Source of the DNA: Neobacillus notoginsengisoli
GTDB lineage: Bacteria > Bacillota > Bacilli > Bacillales > Cytobacillaceae
Direction of reading: 5' to 3'
Length of the DNA: 64,000 nucleotides
NCBI RefSeq assembly: GCF_003515685.1
Contig: NZ_QWEG01000004.1
Coordinates: 62,001-126,000, forward strand
Made by a program: the position numbers and the translations under genes. Below are positions 15,389 through 23,776 of this stretch, in pieces. The notes beneath the pieces are model-generated. The model searched no databases, was not told where the DNA came from, and was given only the letters and a program-made list of their open reading frames with translations. Position 1 is the stretch's first letter; every line of letters starts with the position of its first letter.

Positions 15389-16703
15389 TCCGGAAGAAGA
15401 AAAGCTAGCAGATTACAAACGGTTTGTCGATGGCCTTCCTGTCCCGGAAGAATTACTGGATTCTGCGATTTTGGCAGGTTTTGAAAAGGGCATTCTTGAG
15501 AAAAAGCGGACTCAAAGGTGGAAAAGAAGTTTATTTTCAGTGGCAGCTGCCGCTGTCATGGTCATAGGCTTTTTTACTTCGATCAGGCTTTCGCCGGCTT
15601 TCGCGGGATATGTATCCGAACTGCCAGGCTTTGCGAAGGTTGTTGACTGGATTCAGGGAGACAAAGGCATCATTGCCGCGCTCGAATCGGAATATGACCA
15701 GGAAATTGGCGCATCGAGCACGAAGGATGGGGTTACGTTTACTGTTACGAGGGCGATTGCAGATGAAACGGGGCTGCTGTTGTTTTATACCATTGATACG
15801 GTGACAGAACGGCAGGAAATTGGCCTTGAGGATGTGAAATTTAAAAATACGGATGGAAAGAGATTCGTGTTGGAAAGTGCCAGCCATGGTATGCCGCATT
15901 ATTCTGCAAAAGGGGAAAAGTCGTTTACCGGTACGCTCGATTTCTCTTTTCAGGAACAGTTAGAAGCTAGGGCGTTTCATTTAAAGGTAAAAATTGAAGG
16001 AACAGAGCATGAGGTTGATTTTAAGCTGAATAAAGAAATTTCCGCGAAAAAGGAATATGTTATAAACAAAACTGTTGCCATAGAAGGCCAGAAGGTTACC
16101 TTTGAAAAGGTGGAGATTTATCCGCTCAGGGTGGCCATTCATGTCAAAATGGATCCCGCCAATACGAAAAGGATTTTAAATTTTGACCAAATCCGGCTTG
16201 TGGATGAGCGTGGCGAGACATGGAATAAAATTTCAAATGGGATAACGGCCAGCGGTGGCCCAGCCGACGACAAACGAATTCTTTATGTGCAGAGCAATTA
16301 CTTTAGGGAACCGAAAAAGCTTTATCTCATTCCTGGCAAAATACAGGCCGTTGATAAAAGTGATGCTTATATGATTGTCGACACGGAAAAGGAAACGATT
16401 ATTAAACAGCCTCAGCCAGGAAAATTTTATGGCGTGAAGGTGGAGGATGGCAGCTTGTTGATGAGAATGAAAGGAAAGGTTCATTACTTTCCATTTTCAA
16501 GTATTAAGGATGCGGAAGGAAAAGATCTTGAAAGACATGATAGCGCAAGCTCTGGTCAGTCGTTTACCACATATGGCAATGGGTATACAGAGCATGGAAT
16601 CAGTCTGCCGCCCGGAAAGAATGTGTACAAAAACCCGTTGACACTTGAATTGGCTTTCTACCCGTCTTGGATCGAGTCACAGGAAAAAGTAAGGATTAAA
16701 TAA
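15381..16703 (+). CDS. DUF4179 membrane protein, probable anti-sigma factor
   Basis: 440 residues. The N-terminal ~60 are cytoplasmic and acidic. One TM helix (SLFSVAAAAVMVIGFFTSI) follows, then a large extracytoplasmic domain starting with the DUF4179 hallmark LSPAFAGYVSELPGFAKVVDWIQGD. The remainder (from about residue 200) is a beta-rich region like DUF5643. Such proteins pair with ECF sigma factors, as here, and are thought to hold them at the membrane. GTG 15381 was chosen because GGAGGAGGG ends 4 bp upstream. An ATG at 15366 is an alternative start. Confidence 0.8.
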   Translation: MYSPEEEKLADYKRFVDGLPVPEELLDSAILAGFEKGILEKKRTQRWKRSLFSVAAAAVMVIGFFTSIRLSPAFAGYVSELPGFAKVVDWIQGDKGIIAALESEYDQEIGASSTKDGVTFTVTRAIADETGLLLFYTIDTVTERQEIGLEDVKFKNTDGKRFVLESASHGMPHYSAKGEKSFTGTLDFSFQEQLEARAFHLKVKIEGTEHEVDFKLNKEISAKKEYVINKTVAIEGQKVTFEKVEIYPLRVAIHVKMDPANTKRILNFDQIRLVDERGETWNKISNGITASGGPADDKRILYVQSNYFREPKKLYLIPGKIQAVDKSDAYMIVDTEKETIIKQPQPGKFYGVKVEDGSLLMRMKGKVHYFPFSSIKDAEGKDLERHDSASSGQSFTTYGNGYTEHGISLPPGKNVYKNPLTLELAFYPSWIESQEKVRIK

Positions 16704-16710
16704 AAATTTT

Positions 16711-16741
16711 AGGGCAAAATCCGGGTGCGGGTTTTGCCCTT
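16711..16741 (+). terminator. Terminator after the DUF4179 gene
   Basis: AGGGCAAAATCC and the complementary GGGTTTTGCCCT form a stem followed by TTTTAG, just after the stop codon. Confidence 0.75.
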
Positions 16742-16770
16742 TTAGTCTTGTAGTCCCTTAAAGTCTAGAT

Positions 16771-17233
16771 GAGTGACAATAATCCGCGAAAATCCGGTCT
16801 TGTTGTCACGCAAACCCCGTATGAGTGACAACAATCAGTAAAAGTCCGGTCTGGTTGTCACTCAAAGTCAAGATGAGTGACATCAATCCGCAAAAATCCA
16901 GCTGGGTTGTCACTCGAATCCCGTATGAGTGACAACAATCCGTAAAAGTTCGATCTGGTTGTCACGCAAACCCCGTATGAGTGACAACAATCTGCAAAAA
17001 TCCGGTATTGTTGTCACTCAAAGTCCAGATGAGTGACAACAATCCGCAAAAATCCGATCTGGTTGTCACTCAAAGTCCAGATGAGTGACAACAGTCAGCA
17101 AAAATCCAATCTGGTTGTCACTCAAAGTCCAGATGAGTGACAACAATCCGCAAAAGTCCGATCTGGTTGTCACGCAACCCCCGAATGAGTGACAACAGCC
17201 AGCAAAAATTCAACCTGGTTGTCACGCAAAAAT
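16771..17233. repeat. Tandem array 2: nine 52-bp units, GTGACAAC/GTTGTCAC
   Basis: Units begin GAGTGACA at 16771, 16823, 16875, 16927, 16979, 17031, 17083, 17135 and 17187, exactly 52 bp apart. Each has GAGTGACAAC near the start and GTTGTCAC(T/G)C about 29 bp later. The right arm of one unit also pairs with the left arm of the next across an ~11-bp gap, so alternative hairpins are possible. The array lies between convergent genes and fills the 16704-17269 gap; no gene was seen in it. Confidence 0.95.
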
Positions 17234-17269
17234 CCTTTTTACAAATAAATATCTCTGTACTTGATAGAA

Positions 17270-17848
17270 TTACTTCCTCAAATGCTTCGTGCAATTATAC
17301 AAACTGCACTCCCACACTTCGCCGTTCTCTTCTAACACGGTTACCGCAGTGTTCAACAACGCTGCCTCTTCACTCAAAGCCGGCGCGAGTTCGGAAATAA
17401 TTTTGCGAATAAACACGCCGTGGCTGACGATGAGGATATTTTTGTCAGGATTAGCATCACTTATATCCCGGACGGCAGCGAGTCCCCGTTCAACGACGCT
17501 TTCATGCTGCTCGATGCCAAGGTCGAGTTCCCGCCAGTTGTTGCCCCATCTCACGATTCGCTCAGATTCAGTCGTGCCTTCAATTTGCCCGCCGTTAATC
17601 TCACGTAGTCGGGGGTCGAAATGTATCTCATCGACTCCGAGCGTGATAGCGATGATTTCCGCAGTCTGCTTTGCTCGGAGCTGGGGGCTCGCGTAAATCA
17701 CGTCCCAACTTTCGCCAGATAGCCTTTCGGCGACCAGTCTCGCTTCGTTGATCCCATCCTGGTCAAGGGGGATGTTGGAACTGCCTTGTGCCCGTCTTTC
17801 CTTATTCCATGCTGTACTGCCATGCCGGATAAAGCCAAAAGTCGCCAT
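17270..17848 (-). CDS. Histidine phosphatase (phosphoglycerate-mutase-like) family protein
   Basis: 192 residues. The catalytic RHG motif is at FIRHGSTAWN, with the phosphohistidine nucleophile at residue 8. Other family elements are DQDGINEA, IYASPQLRAKQTAEII, DPRLREINGGQIEG and the second histidine in ILIVSHGVFIR. Members hydrolyse phosphate monoesters, and the metabolite here is unknown. It runs 30 bp downstream of a DUF3784 membrane gene on the same strand, so the two probably share a message. Confidence 0.87.
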   Translation of the reverse strand: MATFGFIRHGSTAWNKERRAQGSSNIPLDQDGINEARLVAERLSGESWDVIYASPQLRAKQTAEIIAITLGVDEIHFDPRLREINGGQIEGTTESERIVRWGNNWRELDLGIEQHESVVERGLAAVRDISDANPDKNILIVSHGVFIRKIISELAPALSEEAALLNTAVTVLEENGEVWECSLYNCTKHLRK

Positions 17849-17877
17849 AATGAGCCTCCTAAGTATGTAATCAGAAC

Positions 17878-18597
17878 CTATTCGATCCGCTCAATCAGTT
17901 TTCTTTCCCACGCCTGGGTTTGATTTGGATGTTGGCTGTTAATGAAAATATCACCATCATCCGTTTCAATGAGAAGATAGGGAGGCTTCGCTTTTTGAAT
18001 AAACAACAGGCTGGTCCCATGGCCGGTCACTTTAAATTTTCCTTTGGCAATATCGCTCATCGCAAACCCATTGACTCGGAACGTCACCTCGGGTAATTCG
18101 TCAATCAGCTCGACTGATCGAATATCTTCGTAGGGAATTTCTTTTCCGTACATTCCGGTAATTTCAAAGCTGTCTTTCCGTAAAATCAGCTCGGTTTTCT
18201 CGTAACCAAAGAACATCAGCACAGCTAGAAAGCTGAAGGTAACTATTGCAATCCCGATGCTGATGACATAGCTTCTCTTCCGTTTTTGGGGAATTTCATA
18301 TCGGGAGAGATAAATGATTCCTCCTAGCAAAAAAACGATCATGAAGCCGAAAATGAGCTCAACTTTATAAGTAAAGGAAGTAAATAATAACGGAAGCAAA
18401 ACAATCATTCCAACCGCAGTCGCAATGAGCAAGGAACCAATTTTTTGGGGGTATCCCGCTTTAAGCAGCTGTTCCTGTTCTTCCTTTGAACGATTGGCAT
18501 AGCCTGAAATGAGCCAGTAGGCGCCTTTTCGGACACCCCAGCCGAGCAGCAAAAACAGCACTGCAGTCCCAAGTACGACAAAAAATAGCATCCACAT
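17878..18597 (-). CDS. DUF3784/PH-like membrane protein
   Basis: 239 residues with an N-terminal TM helix and the DUF3784 motif GWGVRKGAYWLISGYANRSK, then three more hydrophobic helices. From about residue 128 a soluble domain (ILRKDSFEITGMYGKEIPYEDIRSVELIDELP) looks like a bacterial PH-type domain. Function unknown; probably a membrane protein with a cytoplasmic PH module. The ATG follows AAGGAGGGGTTATT. It lies upstream of the histidine phosphatase gene. Confidence 0.72.
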   Translation of the reverse strand: MWMLFFVVLGTAVLFLLLGWGVRKGAYWLISGYANRSKEEQEQLLKAGYPQKIGSLLIATAVGMIVLLPLLFTSFTYKVELIFGFMIVFLLGGIIYLSRYEIPQKRKRSYVISIGIAIVTFSFLAVLMFFGYEKTELILRKDSFEITGMYGKEIPYEDIRSVELIDELPEVTFRVNGFAMSDIAKGKFKVTGHGTSLLFIQKAKPPYLLIETDDGDIFINSQHPNQTQAWERKLIERIE

Positions 18598-18653
18598 AAT
18601 AACCCCTCCTTGTTGGTTTAAGGATACTACATTTTGCCGTTATTTGGCATGGA

Positions 18654-18684
18654 AAACCGGGTTCCATATTTAGAAACCCGGTTT
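18654..18684 (-). terminator. Terminator of the CAP-domain lipoprotein gene
   Basis: AAACCGGGTT and AACCCGGTTT pair over 10 bp with an 11-nt loop. TTCC follows on the minus strand after the TTT of the stem. Confidence 0.7.
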
Positions 18685-18694
18685 GTTTGTTCCA

Positions 18695-19735
18695 TTATTT
18701 GCTGATGAACATTTGGGTCCAGTAATAGCCGCCTTGTTCGAATCCGACGCCGATGTGGGTGAAGTCACGGTTGAGAATGTTCTGGCGGTGTCCTTCGGAG
18801 TTCATCCAGGCTTGGACGACTTCCTGTGGAGTGCGTTGGCCCATGGCAATGTTTTCTCCTGCGCTCCTGTAGGTAACGCCGAAGTCGCGCATCATATCAA
18901 ATGGCGATCCGTATGTCGGGCTTGTGTGTGAGAAGTAGTTTTTCTGCTGCATATCAATCGATTTTTTTTCAGCCACTCCGCTTAATTTTGTATCGGCTTT
19001 CAGTGGCGGCAAACCGTTTTGCTGGCGCTGTACGTTCGTTAAATCAATGACCTGCTGTTCGAACTTGTCAATGCCAGCAGTCGGCTTTTGCTGCTGCTGT
19101 GTGGGCGCTTGCCCCTGCCGTTGGCCTTGTTTCTGTGCGGGTGCTTGCTGTTGCTGCCCTTGCTGTGGAACTTGAACCTGGCCACCCTGACCCTGGTTAG
19201 GCGCGCCTTGTCCAGGCTGCATGACTGGAGGCTGTGCTCCAGTATTTGGCGGCATGGAAATCAGCCAGTTTTGTCCTTGTCCTGGAATCTGCTGGAACTG
19301 TCCCTGACCCTGTCCCTGTCCAGGCATCTGCTGAATTTGTCCAGTGCGGGGATCAATCCTGACAAATTGGTATTCGGCCGGCTGTACAAGGATAGCCGTT
19401 GTTTTTGGATAATTCTTACTGTCCATGTCAGTCTCGAGACTTGAAATATTGTCCCTATTGAAGCGGCCATTTCTATCCTTGCCGCGGCGGTTGTTATCGC
19501 CTAATGTACCAAACCTATCGTTTCGGTCATCGTTATGGCCAGGATTCCATTCTTCTGTCAATGGACCTTCATGATCCATGCCAAAAAGATCATTGTTTCT
19601 GTCTCCGTTATCACGGACATTATACGCCCCGGTTCGATGGTCCGTAGCGTTATCGTTATTGGCATTGTTATTACAGGCCGCAAGTCCGAGGGCAAGAACA
19701 CTTGCCGCCATAATGGCGAAAGATTTTTTAATCAA
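18695..19735 (-). CDS. CAP/SCP-domain lipoprotein (YkwD-like)
   Basis: 346 residues from a TTG that follows AGAGGAGGATGGTAAC. Residues 1-21 are a lipoprotein signal ending in the lipobox LAAC (Cys21). An Asn/Asp/Arg-rich stretch comes next (~22-110), then a Gln/Pro/Gly-rich linker. The C-terminal ~120 residues form a CAP domain: IDLTNVQRQQNGLPPL, FSHTSPTYGSPFDMM, AGENIAMGQ, SEGHRQNILNRDFTHIGVGF. It would be membrane-anchored on the outside. Longer in-frame translation upstream crosses the promoter and ribosome site and was rejected. Like B. subtilis YkwD, its biochemical role is unclear. Confidence 0.85.
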   Translation of the reverse strand: MIKKSFAIMAASVLALGLAACNNNANNDNATDHRTGAYNVRDNGDRNNDLFGMDHEGPLTEEWNPGHNDDRNDRFGTLGDNNRRGKDRNGRFNRDNISSLETDMDSKNYPKTTAILVQPAEYQFVRIDPRTGQIQQMPGQGQGQGQFQQIPGQGQNWLISMPPNTGAQPPVMQPGQGAPNQGQGGQVQVPQQGQQQQAPAQKQGQRQGQAPTQQQQKPTAGIDKFEQQVIDLTNVQRQQNGLPPLKADTKLSGVAEKKSIDMQQKNYFSHTSPTYGSPFDMMRDFGVTYRSAGENIAMGQRTPQEVVQAWMNSEGHRQNILNRDFTHIGVGFEQGGYYWTQMFISK

Positions 19736-19755
19736 GTTACCATCCTCCTCTTGCA

Positions 19756-19783
19756 AATATAGTGGTACGACCTTATTTTTCAA
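19756..19783 (-). promoter_or_regulatory. Sigma-A type promoter of the CAP lipoprotein gene
   Basis: On the minus strand TTGAAA (19783-19778), 16 bp, TATATT (19761-19756). The leader would be only about 14 nt and would start within the ribosome site region. Confidence 0.5.
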
Positions 19784-19872
19784 CCAGTTAGGCAAAATAT
19801 AAGTGGAAATTAGCTGCCGAAACCCTACATTCTGGAAAGCCTTGCCTGTTCTGTTTATCTTGCACCATGTGA

Positions 19873-19881
19873 TGATATAAT
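19873..19881 (+). promoter_or_regulatory. Extended -10 promoter of the AlkD-like gene
   Basis: TGATATAAT fits the extended -10 consensus TGnTATAAT and lies 37 bp before the start codon. No clear -35 box is seen. Confidence 0.5.
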
Positions 19882-19918
19882 GGGGAATTAACAGGAGAAA
19901 AATGGGGAGTGGGCGAGA

Positions 19919-20629
19919 ATGATGACATTGGAAGAAGTGATGGAAAAATTGTCCGGGATGGGGACGGAGCAAACGAAGAAGACTTTTTTGCGCCACGGGG
20001 CACCGGAACCGCTTTTCGGTGTAAAAGTCGGTGATATGAAAAAGCTTGTCAAGTATGTTAAAAAGGACCAGGAGCTCGGGTTGGCGCTTTATGATACAGG
20101 AAATTCCGATGCCATGTACCTTGCAGGGCTATCGGTAAATCCAAAGCTGATGGAGAAGGAAAGACTGCAGAAGTGGGTTGAAAAAGCAAAGTGGTATATG
20201 CCGGCTGAGTATACGGTTGCAAAAGTGGCGGCCGAAAGCAAGTATGCCCTGGAACTTGCGCGGGAGTGGCTTGAGTCTGATAAAGAGTATATCGCTGTCT
20301 GCGGCTGGAGCACCTATTCAAATTATCTTTCAATCACCCCGGATGAAAAACTCGATCTTGATGAACTAAAGCGACTTTTGCAAAGGATTGAAAAGTCCAT
20401 CCATCAGGAAAGAAACAGGGTCCGATATGTCATGAATGACTTTGTTATTTGCACAGGATCGTTTGTGAAGCCTTTCTATGATGAAGCAATGAAAGTGGCT
20501 AAAGCAATTGGCAAGGTTCATGTCGATGTCGGCAATACAGCCTGCAAGGTTCCGCTTGCCGCAGATTATATCAAAAAAGTAGAAGCAAGGGATAAAATTG
20601 GGGTAAAGAAGAAAACATGCATTTGTTAA
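19919..20629 (+). CDS. DNA alkylation repair protein (AlkD-like HEAT repeat)
   Basis: 236 residues of helical repeats in the AlkC/AlkD family: LRHGAPEPLFGVKVGDMKKLVK at the N-terminus, then YDTGNSDAMYLAGLSVNP, SKYALELAREWLESDKEY and VCGWSTYSNYLSI. AlkD glycosylases remove alkylated purines. The C-terminal part (DFVICTGSFVKPFYDEAMKVAKAIGKVHVDVG, ending KKKTCIC) matches the YhaZ-like subgroup whose activity is less certain. The start is one of two adjacent ATGs. The gene is divergent from the CAP lipoprotein and followed by a permease. Confidence 0.78.
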   Translation: MMTLEEVMEKLSGMGTEQTKKTFLRHGAPEPLFGVKVGDMKKLVKYVKKDQELGLALYDTGNSDAMYLAGLSVNPKLMEKERLQKWVEKAKWYMPAEYTVAKVAAESKYALELAREWLESDKEYIAVCGWSTYSNYLSITPDEKLDLDELKRLLQRIEKSIHQERNRVRYVMNDFVICTGSFVKPFYDEAMKVAKAIGKVHVDVGNTACKVPLAADYIKKVEARDKIGVKKKTCIC

Positions 20630-20664
20630 AAAGGTAATCGGAAGTAAAGAGGTGCAAGCGGAGT

Positions 20665-22005
20665 ATGGAAACAAAAAATGAGGAACATTTAAAGAGAGGC
20701 TTAAGCAACAGGCACATCCAGCTGATTGCCCTTGGTGGCACAATCGGTGTCGGCTTATTTTATGGTTCGAGTGCGACCATTCAGTTGGCTGGGCCGGCCA
20801 TTTTGCTATCCTACCTGATTGGCGGCGCTGTTATCTTTATGATTATGCGGGCGCTAGGGGAAATGGCGGTCGAAGATCCTGTATCTGGGTCCTTCAGTGC
20901 CTATGCGAATAAGTATCTTGGCCATTTTGCCGGATATGTAACAGGCTGGACGTATTGGTTTAACTGGATTGTGGTCGGGATGGTCGAGATTACGGTATTC
21001 GGCGTATATATAAAATACTGGTTTCCCGGTGTGCCGCAATGGGTATCGGCACTTTGTGCACTCGTTGTGTTTACGGCAATTAACCTGATTCACGTAAAAG
21101 CATATGGAGAGTTCGAATTTTGGTTTGCCATGATTAAAGTAGTGGCGATCATCGGTATGATTCTTGCTGGGCTTGGCATCATCCTGTTTGGGATTGGGAA
21201 CGGCGGCGTACCGATTGGCTTTGATAATCTTTGGGCAAACGGAGGATTTATGCCAAACGGGGCTTTAGGCATTGTTCTGTCGCTTGTGATGGTCATGTTT
21301 TCGTTCGGCGGGATTGAGATGATCGGTCTTACAGCTGGAGAAGCGGAAAACCCGAAAAGAACGATTCCAACTGCGATTAACAATGTGATTTGGCGTATTT
21401 TGATTTTTTATATCGGTGCGCTCGGCATTATTATGGTTTTATATCCTTGGGATAAAATTGGGACTTCGGGAAGCCCGTTTGTGCTAATATTTGACAAAAT
21501 TGGCCTGCCGGCTGCCGCAGGAATCATCAACTTTGTTGTGATAACAGCTGCTCTGTCGGCGTTCAACAGCGGCATGTATGGGACGGGCAGGATGCTTTAC
21601 AGCCTGTCTGAACAGGGGAACGGGCCGGCATATTTCCGTAAATTGAGTAAATTCGGTGTTCCGTCCCGAGGGATTCTGTTTTCGGCGGCCATTTTGCTGG
21701 TGGCGGTTCTCCTGAATTATCTTGTTCCGGAGAAGGTGTTTTACTATATTACCGCGATTGCAACGGTAGCGGCGGTAACCAGTTGGAGCATAATCATTAT
21801 CACTCATATAAAGTTCAGAAAAGCCAATCCTGGAGGCGGGGCGTTCAGGATGCCGCTTTATCCGTTTTCTTCATACTTCGCCTTGGCCGCGCTTGCTGTT
21901 GTTGTCGTTGCCATGGCTTTTATTGAGGGAATGGCGGTGGCTTACATCGTCGCTCCAATTTGGTTTGCGATCCTGTTTATTGGCTACAAGTTGAAGATGA
22001 AATAA
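20665..22005 (+). CDS. APC-superfamily amino-acid permease
   Basis: 446 residues with twelve expected TM helices. The family start RGLSNRHIQLIALGGTIGVGLFYGSS is the sodium-independent amino-acid permease signature. FSFGGIEMIGLTAGEAENPKRTIP is the second conserved block. It resembles ProY/RocE/HutM-type permeases, but the substrate cannot be read from sequence alone. GAGGTGCAAGCGGAGT precedes the ATG. The C-terminus is a close paralogue of the fragment at the left edge of the window. It starts 35 bp after the AlkD-like gene, and only a weak hairpin follows. Confidence 0.88.
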   Translation: METKNEEHLKRGLSNRHIQLIALGGTIGVGLFYGSSATIQLAGPAILLSYLIGGAVIFMIMRALGEMAVEDPVSGSFSAYANKYLGHFAGYVTGWTYWFNWIVVGMVEITVFGVYIKYWFPGVPQWVSALCALVVFTAINLIHVKAYGEFEFWFAMIKVVAIIGMILAGLGIILFGIGNGGVPIGFDNLWANGGFMPNGALGIVLSLVMVMFSFGGIEMIGLTAGEAENPKRTIPTAINNVIWRILIFYIGALGIIMVLYPWDKIGTSGSPFVLIFDKIGLPAAAGIINFVVITAALSAFNSGMYGTGRMLYSLSEQGNGPAYFRKLSKFGVPSRGILFSAAILLVAVLLNYLVPEKVFYYITAIATVAAVTSWSIIIITHIKFRKANPGGGAFRMPLYPFSSYFALAALAVVVVAMAFIEGMAVAYIVAPIWFAILFIGYKLKMK

Positions 22006-22175
22006 TGTCTATCAGGAAATGCCTGTTTTAAGGCCAGTTTTCATACGGCTTTGGGACAGGTTTTTTTATGGCAAAAAGCTTCACAAAGTTGTGGATTTTC
22101 TTCGCGGAAATTGATTGACAATTCAGATAGAATAGGGGTGACAGGAATATAAATTTTAAGGGAAAGAGGCGCAGG

Positions 22176-23054
22176 ATGATGAAATCCCAAAAAGTAGTGA
22201 CCGGATTGACAATATCAATTATGATATTAGCCGCAATTGCTGCTTCCTGGGGCATTTTTTCGGGCGGTGGGCCAGGACCGCATCCATTCAAAACCCTTAA
22301 TGGTACAGAAGTCCAACTCTATGGGAAAGGATTGTATCAAGATGATTCGGTTTCTGGTGCTGAGCAGGAAATCGCACAAGACATCGTCACGCTGGCAATA
22401 GGCATTCCTCTTCTTTTGCTATCGCTATTTATGTACGGAAAAGGCTTATTAAAAGGAAGGCTGCTTTTAGCCGGCACACTCGGTTACTTCCTTTATACGT
22501 ATACATCTTACTCGTTTTTATCCTCCTATAACACATTCTTTCTTATCTACGTTGCACTCATGTCCTTTAGCTTTTTCGCATTCGCCCTCGTGCTTCTTTC
22601 TTTTAATATGGAAACATTGGCCTCGAGCTTCAACCCCCGAATGCCAGTCCGCTTTCTAGGGGGAGTGCTCATTTTCTTAGGGGTTGCGGTTGGCCTGATG
22701 TGGTTAGGAAGAATTTTACCCGCCTCGTTCAATCACACTGTTCCATTTGGGCTGGATCATTATACAACGCTAGTCATTCAGGCGCTCGACCTCGGTTTTG
22801 TGCTTCCTGCAGGAATTTTTGCGGGAATCATGCTCATTAAGCGGAAGCCGGCCGGTTATTTACTCGGGCCTGTCCTGATTATTAAAGGAATCACGCTGCT
22901 TACAGCGATTACGGCGATGGCCATCAGGATGATTGCCGCAGGGGTTCAGTCAAGTTTTGCAGAGATAGCCCTTTTTGCTGCTTTCATACTCCTATTCATG
23001 TATTGCCTCTATCTTGTGCTGAGAAATGTAAATGAAACGGAGGGAACGGTATGA
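22176..23054 (+). CDS. Polytopic membrane protein of unknown function
   Basis: 292 residues with about eight hydrophobic segments. The first (TGLTISIMILAAIAASWGIFSGG) is followed by an extracytoplasmic loop with GPGPHPFKTLNGTEVQLYGKGLYQDDSV. The rest alternates TM helices and short loops. I do not recognise a characterised family. Two ATGs in a row open the frame after AAAGAGGCGCAGG. It overlaps the flavodoxin-domain gene by four bases (ATGA), so the products are made together and may work together. Confidence 0.65.
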   Translation: MMKSQKVVTGLTISIMILAAIAASWGIFSGGGPGPHPFKTLNGTEVQLYGKGLYQDDSVSGAEQEIAQDIVTLAIGIPLLLLSLFMYGKGLLKGRLLLAGTLGYFLYTYTSYSFLSSYNTFFLIYVALMSFSFFAFALVLLSFNMETLASSFNPRMPVRFLGGVLIFLGVAVGLMWLGRILPASFNHTVPFGLDHYTTLVIQALDLGFVLPAGIFAGIMLIKRKPAGYLLGPVLIIKGITLLTAITAMAIRMIAAGVQSSFAEIALFAAFILLFMYCLYLVLRNVNETEGTV

Positions 23055-23530
23055 GGAATTTGATTCTTTTTGAAACGAAGCATGGGGCTGTCGAGCATGC
23101 CGGGGCTTTGCTTGCTGATATGCTGGAAGGTGAAACGAGGACGGCCCGGGTTTCCCGAGGCAATATTCCGCCCTTAGATCAGTTTGATACAATCATCCTC
23201 GGGGGTTCTATTTATTTTGGCAAAATACAAAAGGCACTCTCAATCTTTATGGCAAGACATCAGGAAGAACTGCTAAAAAAGCGACTAGGCTTATTCATTT
23301 GCGGAGCCCACCCTGATCAAAACGAGCGGGAGAAGGAACTTAGGGAATCCTTTCCGGAAAAGTTAAGAGAACATGCGGTAGCGAAAGATATTCTTGGTTT
23401 CCAAATCCATTTCCAATCGCTTAATCTTCTTGAAAAGAGTATTGTTAAATCTATCCTAAGGTTAAAAGAAGACAAGGAAGCCATTGATCGGGAGGCCATT
23501 CAGGCTTTTGCGGAGAAGTTCAGATCATGA
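23051..23530 (+). CDS. Flavodoxin-domain protein (HemG-like)
   Basis: 159 residues. The N-terminus LILFETKHGAVEHAGALLADML follows the flavodoxin pattern, although the usual T/S-x-T-G-x-T phosphate loop is altered (ETKHGAV). DTIILGGSIYFGKIQKALSIFMARH matches the flavodoxin_5/HemG menaquinone-dependent protoporphyrinogen oxidase family. Electron transfer through FMN is the likely activity and the partner is unknown. Coupled by ATGA overlap to the membrane protein upstream. Confidence 0.72.
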   Translation: MRNLILFETKHGAVEHAGALLADMLEGETRTARVSRGNIPPLDQFDTIILGGSIYFGKIQKALSIFMARHQEELLKKRLGLFICGAHPDQNEREKELRESFPEKLREHAVAKDILGFQIHFQSLNLLEKSIVKSILRLKEDKEAIDREAIQAFAEKFRS

Positions 23531-23548
23531 ATGTGCCCAATAAATAAG

Positions 23549-23584
23549 AAAGCCATCCCGGTTGTTAACCAGCGGATGGCTTTT
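23549..23584 (+). terminator. Terminator after the flavodoxin-domain gene
   Basis: AAAGCCATCC and GGATGGCTTT form a 10-bp stem with a 15-nt loop, then TCTCATTTTCTTT. Confidence 0.75.
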
Positions 23585-23609
23585 CTCATTTTCTTTGTGA
23601 AAATTGTTT

Positions 23610-23736
23610 GTTGATCTCCACTCCGGGCACACGCTTTCCGCGGGGCGTCAGTGGAGCCTCCTCGGCGCTTGCGCCTGCGGGGTCTCCACCTTGCCGCTGC
23701 ATCCCGCCGGAGTCGGTGCCCTCCGTTTCAATCAAC
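23610..23736. repeat. Nested-palindrome intergenic element, copy 2 (inverted)
   Basis: The reverse complement of this segment matches the element at 6611-6739 over its full length with few differences: same GTTGAT/ATCAAC ends, GGGCAC/GTGCCC and GTGGAG/CTCCAC arms, and the shared core ACGCCCCGCGGAAAGCGTG. It sits just after a terminator between convergent genes. Confidence 0.85.
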
Positions 23737-23776
23737 CTGTTTATAATCAATATTTGACTTTAAGACAGCCTTTTCC

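Noticed and set aside
17137-17400. ORF crossing array 2 into the phosphatase gene
   Set aside because: It consists of repeat sequence and the antisense of a real gene, with no ribosome site.
19736-19996. N-terminal extension of the CAP lipoprotein
   Set aside because: It crosses the promoter and ribosome site. A proper lipoprotein signal starts at TTG 19735.
22010-22070. Possible terminator after the APC permease (CCTGT...ACAGG then T-run)
   Set aside because: Only a five-base stem around a ~30-base loop; not convincing by eye.
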